A DNA stretch of 64,000 nucleotides. Source: JBALVO01 sp036961445 (GTDB lineage Bacteria; Pseudomonadota; Gammaproteobacteria; Pseudomonadales; Halieaceae). The stretch covers positions 1-64,000 of the forward strand of contig JBALVO010000007.1 of assembly GCA_036961445.1 (NCBI GenBank), read 5' to 3'. The position numbers and the translations under genes are program-made. Positions within the stretch are counted from its first letter, which is position 1; each line of letters opens with the position of its first letter. This document shows positions 18,104 through 27,651 of the stretch, piece after piece. The notes under the pieces were generated by a model that was given only the letters and a program-made list of their open reading frames with translations, was not told where the DNA came from and did not search any database.

Positions 18104-19013
18104 CAGTTTCCAGCGTTGCCAGCAAAAGCTTAACGGTGGCATCGAACACGCTGTATAAATCGTTTGCCCCAGGGAGACCGCCCACCGTAAAAGGCAGTGC
18201 CACGTTGGGGATACCGGTCTGCCCGGTCAGCCATTCGGAGGGTTTTGGGTCCTGGTAGGGCGTACGAAGAATTGCAATTGCCGGGGTAGATTTTAACAGG
18301 CCCAACAGCTCATTCAGGTGCGCGGCGCTTGGCGGCACCCCCGGTTTGGTCTCCAGGCTAGCCACTTCCACCAGGCCCAGCCAATTAGTCAAGTAAACCC
18401 AACTGCGGTGGTGCAGAACGACATTTTTGCCGCGCAAGGGTGCGGCTTTACGTTGCCATTCGTCGACAGCGCGGCCCCACCTGCCCTCGAATGCGGCAAG
18501 GTTTCGCTGATACTCCTGCGCATTGCCGGCATCTATCTGCTGCAGTCTCCGGGCAATTTCACGGGCCAGCACAGCCAGGTTGCGAGGATCTGTCTGGATA
18601 TGGGGATTACCCTGTGCATGGAGGTCGCCCTGGGCCCTATCCAGCACGGTGGGTATTTCCAAGCGCTTGACGAACTGACTCGCCATCAAATAGCCCTGCT
18701 GTCCCGGCTGCACCTTCGGGTTGTTACCCTTACGTAAAAGCAGGGGCAACCATCCGGCCTCCAGATCTGATCCGGAGCAGACGAGTAAGTCGGCTTTGCG
18801 TATGCCGGCAATCAGGCTGGGCCTGGCCTGAATGTAATGCGGGTCCTGCAGGGCGTTGGTAGCAGAGCTCGCGCTAATCTTGTCGCCGCCAATCTCCCGG
18901 GACAGCGCGGCCCATTCGGGTTCGCAGGCGAATACCGTAACGCTTGCCTGAGCATTCGAAGCGGCGATCAGGCCGGTGAACAGGCTGATCAGAAACAACT
19001 GTCTGTAATACAT
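18093..19013 (-). CDS. Zinc-type ABC transporter periplasmic binding protein (ZnuA-like)
   Basis: A 306-residue protein with a signal peptide cleaved near AQA-SVT. Metal ligands typical of cluster A-I binding proteins are visible: DPHYIQARPS (His), GNPHIQTDPRN (His) and LHHRSWVYLTNWLGL (His). The charged His-rich loop of classical ZnuA is nearly absent. It delivers Zn(II), possibly Mn(II), to the permease encoded directly after it. It follows the porin-like gene by only 9 bases, so all three share a transcript. Confidence 0.85.
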   Translation of the reverse strand: MYYRQLFLISLFTGLIAASNAQASVTVFACEPEWAALSREIGGDKISASSATNALQDPHYIQARPSLIAGIRKADLLVCSGSDLEAGWLPLLLRKGNNPKVQPGQQGYLMASQFVKRLEIPTVLDRAQGDLHAQGNPHIQTDPRNLAVLAREIARRLQQIDAGNAQEYQRNLAAFEGRWGRAVDEWQRKAAPLRGKNVVLHHRSWVYLTNWLGLVEVASLETKPGVPPSAAHLNELLGLLKSTPAIAILRTPYQDPKPSEWLTGQTGIPNVALPFTVGGLPGANDLYSVFDATVKLLLATLETDGE

Positions 19014-19022
19014 AACTGCGCC

Positions 19023-20396
19023 TCAAAATTCGTGGCCACCATGAGCACCAATGCTCATGATGTATTGGAGAAAGACCTGGTTGTCATTTTTCGGTCCGCT
19101 CTCATCGCGGTTGAACTGCAGGCGGATTCGTGAAAACTCGCTGTTGGAGTAATCGATCATAAAGGAATATCGTCTGGGGTCACTACCGAATGTTGCCAGT
19201 GGCGTATCTGCAAACTGCGCTCCAGGGTCATCCAGGCTCAGGCCGTCCAACCGCAACCCTGCACGCCAACGCGGCCGCCACTGATAGATGCCCTGGGCGT
19301 ACCAGCCTGTGGCGTCATTGGTGACCCTACCGGTATTTTCCATATCAGCGATATCGTAGGAGCCGTCCTCCTTGCGCCACAGGTACTCCGCCTGTAAGAC
19401 AAAATTACGCTCGCGAATATTACCGTTTGGAGCCCATTTCCAGACAAGGTCGGCGATGTAGAGGTCACTGTCACCGTTGAACTGCAGGGGCGCATCTTCA
19501 TCTCCGTAACCGCGGTCGTCGGCGGAGGCCCCCAGCCAGGAGAAGCCGGCAGTCCAGCTGTTACTTAAGCCAACATCCCCACCGAAACGGGCAAAAAGGG
19601 TTTGTGTGCCAAACCCGTTGTCGGCATCGCCGGCGGCGGGATAATTGCTCCCACGAAATACTTCTGCACCCAACTCCAGGTACATCTCGGTAGGCGCGAG
19701 CCAGCGCAACTGGATACCGTCGTCCCCGTACTGGATGCCCAGGAAGGCGCTGTAAGGCAGTGCCTGGTCGGTGAAGTCCCAGGTATGTGCGTGCTTGTTG
19801 TTGAGATAACCCACCGAGGAATAGAAACGACCAAAACGCAGACTGGTATGGGCAGGCAGGCTCAGCGTATCAATAAAGGCTTCTTCCAGTCCGGTGTCGA
19901 ACTCGCCATCTTCCTGTTCCAGTGCGGCTGTGACACGGGCATAGAACCAGTCATCGACATTCGCGGTAAACACAAACTCTGATTCTCCTATGCTGAGGCC
20001 TTCATCGCCCAGTCCCGCTTCTCCCGCCTGCGGGAAGCCGGGGATATAATGATCCTGCGGATCGTGTTCGTAAGCTCGCAAGGCGCCGTTGAGGATGACA
20101 CCCATCGCCGGATTGAATTGGTTGCTCGCCGCAGCGTAGCTATTCCCGGGAGTGACCGGAGCGTCAACGATGGCGCCGGGTTCCTGGCCTGGCAGGACCT
20201 GGTTGTGCTGCAACTGCTGCTCGGCGGCACTGAGTCTCTGTTCCAGTGCCTGGATGCGCATTTCGTACTGGGACTTCAGCGCGTCCAGTTCCGCTCGCAT
20301 TGCGGCTATGTTCTCGTCGGCATGCACCACCGGGGCGATCGACAGCAAAAAATAAAAAGGCAGTACTGCCAACAACAAAAAATAATTGTGCTTCAT
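19023..20396 (-). CDS. Outer-membrane porin-like protein linked to zinc uptake
   Basis: This 457-residue protein has a signal peptide (cleavage near VHA-DEN) and a coiled-coil stretch at residues 30-65 (ELDALKSQYEMRIQALEQRL). It then has a long series of amphipathic beta strands and ends in His-Glu-Phe, the C-terminal Phe expected of BAM-assembled barrels. The arrangement resembles OprO/porin-like channels with an N-terminal trimerising helix. Being the gene before the zinc binding protein, it probably passes zinc or a zinc complex through the outer membrane; this is inferred from context. Confidence 0.75.
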   Translation of the reverse strand: MKHNYFLLLAVLPFYFLLSIAPVVHADENIAAMRAELDALKSQYEMRIQALEQRLSAAEQQLQHNQVLPGQEPGAIVDAPVTPGNSYAAASNQFNPAMGVILNGALRAYEHDPQDHYIPGFPQAGEAGLGDEGLSIGESEFVFTANVDDWFYARVTAALEQEDGEFDTGLEEAFIDTLSLPAHTSLRFGRFYSSVGYLNNKHAHTWDFTDQALPYSAFLGIQYGDDGIQLRWLAPTEMYLELGAEVFRGSNYPAAGDADNGFGTQTLFARFGGDVGLSNSWTAGFSWLGASADDRGYGDEDAPLQFNGDSDLYIADLVWKWAPNGNIRERNFVLQAEYLWRKEDGSYDIADMENTGRVTNDATGWYAQGIYQWRPRWRAGLRLDGLSLDDPGAQFADTPLATFGSDPRRYSFMIDYSNSEFSRIRLQFNRDESGPKNDNQVFLQYIMSIGAHGGHEF

Positions 20397-20463
20397 TAGG
20401 ATTGACCTTTACTCGATAACAAAACTCGGGCTGGAGCGCTTTAGCGCACTAGCGATCTTTTGG

Positions 20464-20745
20464 TTATAGCGAGTGAAAGGGAGGGGCGCGACTCAGGTGA
20501 GAATAAGGAAAAACGGAAGATCTATGGGGCGGCGACGGATGGAAGCTGCCAGGCAACGAGGTAACGCTGACTGCCGGCACCAGCCCAGCGCCTGGCACAC
20601 CATTGCAGCCGCTGGAAGCCTGCATGCACACCTGGCAATCACCCGCACTGGTGGTGTCATGCTGCCAGCTGTGGCCTGCATAGAGCGCCTGGGAAGACAC
20701 CAGCGCAACAATCAGGACTACTTTAGTTAACCAGTGCAAGGACAT
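20464..20745 (-). CDS. Small exported Cys/His-containing protein at the head of the zinc cassette
   Basis: A 93-residue protein with a signal peptide (WLTKVVLIVALVSSQALYA) followed by GHSWQHD and GDCQVCMQASSGC. The His and CxxC pair near the processed N-terminus could bind a metal, as in DUF2946-type small proteins. The C-terminal half is Ser/Pro-rich. The ATG at 20745 is taken; a GTG three bases upstream is equally possible. It precedes the porin-like gene by 67 bases on the same strand. No family is certain. Confidence 0.5.
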   Translation of the reverse strand: MSLHWLTKVVLIVALVSSQALYAGHSWQHDTTSAGDCQVCMQASSGCNGVPGAGLVPAVSVTSLPGSFHPSPPHRSSVFPYSHLSRAPPFHSL

Positions 20746-20841
20746 CACCTGATTCTAACCCAGAGAAGATTTTGCGCAATAGCCAAGCGATAGTTTCCCC
20801 GCTTATTATTCGCTTCATAACAAGCGCAGGCTTTTAGAGGA

Positions 20842-21171
20842 TTAACGAAAAATATCCAGTTTTAGTGGCTCTATGGTCCCCATCCAGATAGCGTAATCGG
20901 TATGATCCTTTACGTCGTCTCCAGAACAACCATGTATAAAAACCGTTAAGCCCTCTCTATTTTCACTAAGCCACGGAATAACGTTGCCAAATTCAATTTT
21001 CTTGAAGGCTAATTGACAGCTCCACATAGGATGTGGCCCTACTGCTTTTTCGTGTTTGCGGCCAACAACGAGATCGAAAAGTTCACCTGCCTTGTCGGCT
21101 ATTCGGGTGGCTTTATCCAGACTGTCTGCATCGTAGTAAAGATGGGCATGAAAGGCGGAAATATCGCTCAT
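20842..21171 (-). CDS. DOPA 4,5-dioxygenase family protein
   Basis: A 109-residue protein beginning MSDISAFHAHLYYD at 21171, with GGAG seven bases before the ATG; a longer reading frame would run into the RND gene. The motifs FHAHLYYD, VGPHPMWSCQLAF and VFIHGCSGDDVKDHTDYAIWMG provide the conserved histidines of the DOPA 4,5-dioxygenase family, which cleaves catechol rings extradiolically. The true substrate in bacteria is unclear. It follows the RND permease gene by 16 bases and looks co-transcribed with it. Confidence 0.8.
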   Translation of the reverse strand: MSDISAFHAHLYYDADSLDKATRIADKAGELFDLVVGRKHEKAVGPHPMWSCQLAFKKIEFGNVIPWLSENREGLTVFIHGCSGDDVKDHTDYAIWMGTIEPLKLDIFR

Positions 21172-21187
21172 TATAACTCCAGCTGAC

Positions 21188-24100
21188 TTAGGTCTTGAAC
21201 GCTGTTTGCTGACGGGATTTTGCCAGTATTTCCCTGACGGTAACGGGAAGCGCCAACATGGCAGGTGTCGCAATCAATGTCAGCAGTGTGGCAAAGGACA
21301 GTCCAAATACAATAGCCTGGGACAAGGGCGCCCAGAATAGTGCCATTTCACCGTTAACGGAAATATTACGAGAGATCAGGTCAACCGAGAGTCCGCATGC
21401 CAGAGGCAGTAGCCCCAATACTGTGGTGATCGTTGTCAGCAGCACGGGACGCAAGCGCTGGGCCGTCGCTCTGACAATCACTGCACGAGTCTCCAGTTCA
21501 GGATGTAAACGACGTAACTGGTTGAACGTGTCTATCAGTATGATGTTGTTATTAACCACGATACCGGCGAGTGCGACCACGCCTACGCCGGTGAGCAACG
21601 CGCTGAAGGGGTTACCCAGTATCAGCAACCCCAATAGCACGCCCGCGGTGGACATAATCACGGCTAGCAGTATCAGGGCACTCTGATAAAAGCTGTTAAA
21701 TTGAGTGACCAATAGTATAAACATCAGTGCCAGTGCCAATAGAAAAGCAAACCCTACAAAGGCCAGGGAATCAGACTGCTCCTCGTTGGCGCCACGAAAA
21801 CGTATATTAAGATCCGTATCGAATTCCTGTTGCTGCAGCCAGCTGTCAATTTTACCAACCATGGCATCCGCCAACACGCCATCAACCACATCGGCGCGAA
21901 TCAATTCGACAGGAGTACCATCAACGCGACTGAAGGTATCCACACCAGGAGCCGGCTCCATTTTCACAAAGTTACTTAAGGGCACCATACCCTGACTGGT
22001 ACTAATGCGCAGTTCATCCATTGCCCTGATACCGCGATCCTTCCTGGGATAACGCACTCTTATATCCACCGCATCATCAGCCCCATCGGGGCGATATTCA
22101 GCCACTTTTACGCCATTTGTCACCAGCTGTACGGCAAGACCTGCAGAAGAGACATCTGCGCCGTAAATTGCAGCCTGCGCCCGGTCAATTTCGATACGCC
22201 ACTCTATTGAGGGTAACGTCGCCGAATCATCGATATCCAGGAGTTCCGGGAGAGTGTCCAGGTAAGCGCGAACTCGCGCCATGGCGGGTTCCAGTAACGC
22301 CCGCTCACGCGAGGCCAACTCGATCTGTATTGGCTTACCGACCGGCGGCCCCGTCTCCAGAGGAAGCACCTCCATATGTATTCCGGCCAGATGGTCAGTG
22401 CGCTTACGAATATCCCGGATAATGGCGTTGCCTTTCATTTGACGCTCAGACTCGGGATAGAGCTCAATGAAAATAGAGCCGATGCGATCGGAACTACTAC
22501 CGGAGCCGCGACTGGCACTACCGCCACCAGGTAGTAAGGTCTGGCTATTCACGAACCGTATGCCTGGCACCTGTAAAATTTCACGTTCAACATCCAGCAC
22601 CAGATCGTTAATTTCGCTCGCGGAAAAGTTACCCCGGCCAAGCACTGACACTCGAATAAACTGAGGGTCTGCATCAGAGAAAAATATGGTACCAACACCG
22701 TACTTACCATAGGCCGCAAAAATAGCCAACAAAAGGCTGACGATAATCCCCAGACTAATAAACGGCCGATAACAGACACGTGTCAGGAAACTGGCATATC
22801 TCCCGGTAGGCGTTTGCAACAGGGTAGGGTCACCCGTTTCCAACAAATGCATGGTCTGCGCCGTCTTACGATTATGGCTAGAGGGCTGGCCAAACAGCGT
22901 GCCCAGTACTGGGCCAAATAACAACGCGTAAAACAGCGACCCAGTCAACACAGTGAACACGGTCACCGGGAGATAGGCCATAAACTGGCCGGATACGCCA
23001 GGCCAGAATAAAAGGGGCAGGAAAGCCGCAAGCGTTGTAGCGGTCGATGCCAAAACAGGCCAGAACATGCGCTTCACCGCCTCGGAGTACGCTGATTTGT
23101 GGTCCATACCGTCGCCCATCATCCGGTCCGCGTATTCGGTGACAACGATTCCCCCATCGATCAACATCCCAAGTCCCAGCAGCATGCCGAACATCACCAT
23201 GAAATTGAAGGTGTAACCCAGCAGATAGATAATGATGACCGAAAAGAGCAAGGATACGGGTATTCCCAACCCTACCACCACACCACTTCTGAAGCCCATG
23301 GCAGCGACCACCAGTACCATCACCAGCGCCAGTGCTGTGAGGATGTTGCCCTCCAGTTCTGATACCTGGAGTGCAGCAAAATCAGCCTGGTTTTGTGACA
23401 GGATCAACTCGATCCCAGAGGGAATGAGTGGCCGCGTCGCTTCCACGACTGCCAGGACCGCCTCGACGCTGTCAATAATATTTGCATCTGCACGCTTGGT
23501 CACGCCGATGGAAATTGCGTCACGACCGTTATAACGCGCGTAGCTGGTTCGGTCCTTGAAGGTTCTGCGCACGGTAGCCACATCCTGCAAGGTCACTATC
23601 TTGTCGCCTGAACTGCGGATCGGCAAATCAAGTATATCTGCGGCCTCCTCCACGACTGCCGGCACCTTTACCGAGAAACGTCCCTTCCCGGTATCAAGAC
23701 TACCGGCCGGGATCAGGCGATTGTTACGCTGCAGTGTGGCCACCAGTTCCTCACTGGAAATCCGATAAGCGTTGAGTGCATCGGGGTCGATGATGACCTC
23801 GAGCAACTCCTCTCTATGTCCCAGTAAATCAGCTGACAACACAGATGGGATAGACTCCAGATCGTCCTGAAGCTTGAGCGCGGCCTGGTACACACTGCGC
23901 TCATTGGTATTACTTCCAATCAGGTTCAACTGAATGATCGGAAAGTCGTCAACCGAGATTTCCTGCACGAATGGTTCTTCTGCCGTGCCTGGCATCTCCG
24001 CCTTGGCCCGGTTGACTGCTTCGCGCACGTCAATCAGTGCCTGGTTCAGATCCTGTGATACGTCGAACTCGACAAAGAAGGAAGCCATGCCCTCTGACGC

Positions 24101-24352
24101 GGTGGATTTGAGTTCTTCTACCCCCTCCAATTTACGCAGCTCAATTTCCATAGGCTGCACCAGCAAGCGCTCGGCGTCCTCAGGTGAGATACCTTCATGG
24201 ACCACGCCTATGTAGAAATAGGGCAACTCGATATGTGGGTCATTCGCTATAGGTAGCTCGGAGCGCGCCACAAGTCCGGCCACCACGATCACCGCCAGCA
24301 AGGACATAGTCGTGCGGGTTCGGCCGATCGCCGAATCAATAAAGGATGTCAT
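21188..24352 (-). CDS. RND-family efflux pump inner-membrane permease
   Basis: A 1054-residue proton-driven exporter with the usual two halves of one plus five membrane helices and two large periplasmic loops. MTSFIDSAIGRTRTTMSLL is the first helix region. The helix-4 proton-relay motif reads MLIDGGIVVTEY, so AcrB Asp407 is kept but Asp408 is Gly. The helix-10 motif GIVVNNNIILID has Asn where AcrB has Lys940. Such changes occur in non-AcrB branches of the family. Its ATG overlaps the adaptor gene stop (ATGA). No outer-membrane TolC partner is nearby. Substrate unknown. Confidence 0.9.
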   Translation of the reverse strand: MTSFIDSAIGRTRTTMSLLAVIVVAGLVARSELPIANDPHIELPYFYIGVVHEGISPEDAERLLVQPMEIELRKLEGVEELKSTASEGMASFFVEFDVSQDLNQALIDVREAVNRAKAEMPGTAEEPFVQEISVDDFPIIQLNLIGSNTNERSVYQAALKLQDDLESIPSVLSADLLGHREELLEVIIDPDALNAYRISSEELVATLQRNNRLIPAGSLDTGKGRFSVKVPAVVEEAADILDLPIRSSGDKIVTLQDVATVRRTFKDRTSYARYNGRDAISIGVTKRADANIIDSVEAVLAVVEATRPLIPSGIELILSQNQADFAALQVSELEGNILTALALVMVLVVAAMGFRSGVVVGLGIPVSLLFSVIIIYLLGYTFNFMVMFGMLLGLGMLIDGGIVVTEYADRMMGDGMDHKSAYSEAVKRMFWPVLASTATTLAAFLPLLFWPGVSGQFMAYLPVTVFTVLTGSLFYALLFGPVLGTLFGQPSSHNRKTAQTMHLLETGDPTLLQTPTGRYASFLTRVCYRPFISLGIIVSLLLAIFAAYGKYGVGTIFFSDADPQFIRVSVLGRGNFSASEINDLVLDVEREILQVPGIRFVNSQTLLPGGGSASRGSGSSSDRIGSIFIELYPESERQMKGNAIIRDIRKRTDHLAGIHMEVLPLETGPPVGKPIQIELASRERALLEPAMARVRAYLDTLPELLDIDDSATLPSIEWRIEIDRAQAAIYGADVSSAGLAVQLVTNGVKVAEYRPDGADDAVDIRVRYPRKDRGIRAMDELRISTSQGMVPLSNFVKMEPAPGVDTFSRVDGTPVELIRADVVDGVLADAMVGKIDSWLQQQEFDTDLNIRFRGANEEQSDSLAFVGFAFLLALALMFILLVTQFNSFYQSALILLAVIMSTAGVLLGLLILGNPFSALLTGVGVVALAGIVVNNNIILIDTFNQLRRLHPELETRAVIVRATAQRLRPVLLTTITTVLGLLPLACGLSVDLISRNISVNGEMALFWAPLSQAIVFGLSFATLLTLIATPAMLALPVTVREILAKSRQQTAFKT

Positions 24353-25461
24353 GGCCGGGCTACTTGCGCTTCTGGACCATCGAAATATACCGGCTCAACG
24401 AGTTCACCGGCTGCCACAAACTCCTGGCCAACGGTTATCAGATGGGTACTATCGGGCAGCCCGGTAACCCAGACGCCGTCGGTGCCATCTTCGATAATAC
24501 CTAGCGGATGAAACACCACCCGGTTCGACTTGTCCAGGATACGCACCCCTACTTCGCCCTGATCGTTCAGGGCAAAGAGTGCGGGCGATATCTGGTGTGC
24601 CTGTACTTCACCCAGACCGATACGCACGCTGACGGTAAGACCGGAGCGAATACTGTAATCCGCATTCTCGACCGTCATTTCGACCGGGTAGGTACGGGTG
24701 ATCGGATCACTTTGCTTGCCGACAAAACTGACCATACCCTCTATCTCACGACCTACACTGGTGCGTCCGATAACACGATCACCGGGCACCAGGCTTTCGA
24801 CTTCAGACTCGGTCACATCGGCCCTCACCAGCATTGGGTCCAGGTCAATGAGCGTGGCGCAAGAAGCACCCGGGACAGCGTAGTCACCCGTATTCATTTG
24901 CATGTCCTCCACCATCCCGCCGAAGGGTGCCGTAATCTGCGTGCGCTCGAGATTGAGAACCTGCCGCCGCAACTGGGCGCGAGCGGCCTCCAGCCGGGCA
25001 GCAGAGCTCGCTATCGCAGTTTGGGACTGCAACCCCTGTTCCTTGAGCTTCAGAACGCCTTCATATTGAATTCTGGTATCTTCAAGGGCTGCCTGCGCCT
25101 CCGCAACGGCGGCTGCGCGATCGTCAACAGCCAACTCGCACAGCAGGTCGCCTTCTTCGACGCGCATCCCGCGCTCTACCGGACGAGACACCACTTTTCC
25201 GGTAATTTCTGCTTGCACTTGCACCATACGTTTGCTCTCCGTCCTGCCTCGCAGCACAAGAAAGCGTGTACGTGGCTCCGCATCGATCACCTCAGCACGC
25301 ACGCGGCTAAGGACACGGCTCCCAGCGCCATTACCCGACCCTACCTGTATTGCCAGCGCGGGGTGCTCCTGCGGCGCTGAATCCCCCAAAAACAGACCCG
25401 ACCCGAGCCACAGTAGCAGGACTACAGCAACGATCGACGCAGAGGTGAAGTTTTTTGACAT
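24349..25461 (-). CDS. RND efflux pump periplasmic adaptor (membrane fusion protein)
   Basis: A 370-residue protein with an N-terminal membrane anchor or signal (SIVAVVLLLWLGSGLFLG). The lipoyl-like half-motif GKVVSRPVERGMRVEEGD, a helical hairpin (AEAQAALEDTRIQYEGVLKL and following), and the second lipoyl half QITAPFGGMVEDMQMNTGDYA are all visible, followed by beta-barrel and membrane-proximal domains. It bridges the RND permease with an outer-membrane channel. It is the first gene of a three-gene operon with the permease and the DOPA-dioxygenase-like gene. Confidence 0.9.
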   Translation of the reverse strand: MSKNFTSASIVAVVLLLWLGSGLFLGDSAPQEHPALAIQVGSGNGAGSRVLSRVRAEVIDAEPRTRFLVLRGRTESKRMVQVQAEITGKVVSRPVERGMRVEEGDLLCELAVDDRAAAVAEAQAALEDTRIQYEGVLKLKEQGLQSQTAIASSAARLEAARAQLRRQVLNLERTQITAPFGGMVEDMQMNTGDYAVPGASCATLIDLDPMLVRADVTESEVESLVPGDRVIGRTSVGREIEGMVSFVGKQSDPITRTYPVEMTVENADYSIRSGLTVSVRIGLGEVQAHQISPALFALNDQGEVGVRILDKSNRVVFHPLGIIEDGTDGVWVTGLPDSTHLITVGQEFVAAGELVEPVYFDGPEAQVARP

Positions 25462-25648
25462 AAAAAGATACCAGGAGGAACAAAAATTATGGGCCGCATT
25501 ATAGGGGTTTAGCCGTCATCAACCTACGTTTTACGCACGTCTATTTTGTTTACCGGGAGGTGTCCGTGTTCCGGCTGGATTAGTCCGCAAGCAAATACGC
25601 GGCGTAACCGTTAGCGCAAAAAGCTAGCCCAGTTGTTGGCACGGGGCG

Positions 25649-26341
25649 CTATTTTGCAAAAAATGCGATCCGCCGCCCTCTCGGCTTGGGGATCTTGTTT
25701 TCCTCGGGCAAGCTACAGATTCGATTCATACGTGTCACACTGCCATCGGCGTATTCCCAGATTAGTTGTTCGCCGTCAATATAGCGCCTTACTACCACAG
25801 GCCCCCATCCAAACACATGAAAATCCAGCACGCCGTTGTTCCAGATCATACTGGCTGACGTCCTCGGGCAGTACTCCTTATCGCCAATAGTGAACGATAC
25901 GCTCCCCTCCGTATCATTGCTATTTTCGCCCAGGGTACTATTGGGGCCGGCGTCATGAATAATACCCGCAGCGGTTATCACCGTGCGTCGCCCGCATTGT
26001 TCAACACGTTCCACATGGCCCACATGGCCGCCCTCTACTCCGACCCACAGACCGCGAATATCCGCAGCAGCTGCGACTAGCGGCTCAGTACACTCAGCCA
26101 ATATGGGGAGCGGGAAATGACTGTAAGCACATCCGGGGGTATTACCCTTAGGAATATCTGCCGCCATTTTACCGCTGCCATCCAGCTCCGGAAGATCACA
26201 ATAATTGATCACACTCCCATCACCCGCTAACGTGGCCGGGTTAATGGTCAATGGAGGTCGGCTTGAAAAATACAACATCCAAAATACAGCCAACACCAAC
26301 AACAGCAGCGTGATGGCGGCACCAAGAATTACTTTTTTCAT
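25649..26341 (-). CDS. Membrane-anchored protein of unknown function
   Basis: A 230-residue protein with one N-terminal membrane helix (ILGAAITLLLLVLAVFWMLYF) and a presumed periplasmic domain. That domain has several cysteines (YCDLPE, PGCAYSHF, AECTEP, QCGRR, EYCPR, ICSLPE) that may form disulfides. I do not recognise a family. It lies on the minus strand upstream of the RND operon with about 190 bases between, so co-transcription is doubtful. The basic C-terminal tail (PKPRGRRIAFFAK) is unusual for a periplasmic protein. Confidence 0.65.
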   Translation of the reverse strand: MKKVILGAAITLLLLVLAVFWMLYFSSRPPLTINPATLAGDGSVINYCDLPELDGSGKMAADIPKGNTPGCAYSHFPLPILAECTEPLVAAAADIRGLWVGVEGGHVGHVERVEQCGRRTVITAAGIIHDAGPNSTLGENSNDTEGSVSFTIGDKEYCPRTSASMIWNNGVLDFHVFGWGPVVVRRYIDGEQLIWEYADGSVTRMNRICSLPEENKIPKPRGRRIAFFAK

Positions 26342-26544
26342 TGTTCGATACCCAGTGTGAGAAAACGGAGAAGGCTACAATGCCTGCCGCATGCGTTAAT
26401 AAAAGTGGTCTCTATCGTAAAGCCGCTTTGCACCATTATCATATGTTGGCATCATTAGTGTCAATATTGTTCGTACGCGCAACTGCACGTGCGCTTTTTT
26501 TTGGCTGCCGCGATTGCTCAGCTGGATTGTCCAGGTAGATATTT

Positions 26545-26574
26545 TTGTACCAGCGCTTTTGTAGTGACTATACT
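26545..26574 (+). promoter_or_regulatory. Candidate sigma-70 promoter for the alcohol dehydrogenase gene
   Basis: TTGTAC (26545-26550) and TATACT (26569-26574) are separated by 18 bases, close to the consensus, and lie 37 bases upstream of the ATG at 26611. This is a pattern match only. Confidence 0.45.
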
Positions 26575-26610
26575 CATACATAAGTTCATCGAAATCAGGA
26601 ATATCGTCTC

Positions 26611-27621
26611 ATGGCAACCACAGTTACAGCATTTGCCGCACCCGCGGCGCTTTCACCTTTCGAGCCCTACACTTACGAGTTGCCCAAAATTGGGCCTGAA
26701 GACGTTGATATAAAGGTCGAGTACTGTGGCATCTGCCATTCCGATCTGAGTATGTGGCAGAACGCCTGGGGGCGCGCAAAATTCCCACTGGTTGCAGGTC
26801 ACGAAATTGTCGGTACGGTGGTAAACGTCGGCGAGGTAGTGCACAACGTGAAAGTCGGCGACAAGGTCGGACTGGGGTGGTTCTCAGATAGCTGCTTGCA
26901 CTGCAATCCTTGCCTGTCCGGGCAGCACAATCTTTGTGATAACGTGGCTATTACCATCGCCGGCCGCCATGGCGGTTTTGCCGATACGGTGCGCTGTCAC
27001 TGGGTCTGGGCTACGCCCATACCTGAATCACTGAATGTGAGTAAAGTAGGCCCGCTGCTGTGCGCCGGGATCACCGTGTATTACCCACTCGTGCAACTGG
27101 GTATCAAGCCGTCAGCAAAAGTAGCCGTAATTGGGATTGGCGGCCTCGGTCACCTGGCCCTGCAATTTTTCAGCAAGTGGGGTTGTGAAGTCACGGCCTT
27201 TTCGTCATCACCAGATAAGGCAGAAGAAGCCAAGCGACTGGGCGCTGATTTCGTTGTCAATTCGCGCAGTGATGAGGAAATGGCAGGGCTTGCCGGTAAA
27301 TTCGACCTTATTCTCAATACCGTAGACGTGACACTGAACTGGCAGGCCTTTGTTGATGCCCTCGCGCCAATGGGCAAACTCCATACCGTGGGCGCCGTGC
27401 AGGAGCCACTGCAGGTACGTCCGGGTTCCTTGATCTTCGGTGAAAAATCCCTATCAGGCAGCGCACTAGGCACCCCTTTGATCACCAGGGAGATGTTAAG
27501 TTTTGCGGCACGTCACAACATTGAGGCGATAACCGAAGAGTTTGATTTCAAGGATATCAACGCAGCGTTTGCGCATCTGGAATCTGGCAAAGCCAGATAC
27601 CGGGTTGTATTAAAAATGTAA
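26611..27621 (+). CDS. Zinc-containing NAD(P)-dependent alcohol dehydrogenase (cinnamyl-type)
   Basis: This 336-residue medium-chain dehydrogenase has catalytic zinc ligands in YCGICHSD (Cys), AGHEIVG (His-Glu) and the later CAGITVY region. Structural zinc ligands are in CLHCNPCLSGQHNLCDN. The Rossmann motif VIGIGGLGHLALQF binds the cofactor. It belongs with the YahK/AdhC/CAD branch, which favours NADPH and reduces aldehydes. It may oxidise the terminal alcohols made by the P450 at 34.7 kb, but that is inference. Its promoter candidate lies at 26545. It converges with the SEC-C gene. Confidence 0.92.
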   Translation: MATTVTAFAAPAALSPFEPYTYELPKIGPEDVDIKVEYCGICHSDLSMWQNAWGRAKFPLVAGHEIVGTVVNVGEVVHNVKVGDKVGLGWFSDSCLHCNPCLSGQHNLCDNVAITIAGRHGGFADTVRCHWVWATPIPESLNVSKVGPLLCAGITVYYPLVQLGIKPSAKVAVIGIGGLGHLALQFFSKWGCEVTAFSSSPDKAEEAKRLGADFVVNSRSDEEMAGLAGKFDLILNTVDVTLNWQAFVDALAPMGKLHTVGAVQEPLQVRPGSLIFGEKSLSGSALGTPLITREMLSFAARHNIEAITEEFDFKDINAAFAHLESGKARYRVVLKM

Positions 27622-27651
27622 AAGCCTTGAACTGGTATAAAGGGCAAAGGA

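Noticed and set aside
24508..25380. A 290-codon open frame opposite the RND adaptor gene
   Set aside because: The translated product is His/Thr-rich with no family features, while the adaptor on the other strand shows all expected domains.
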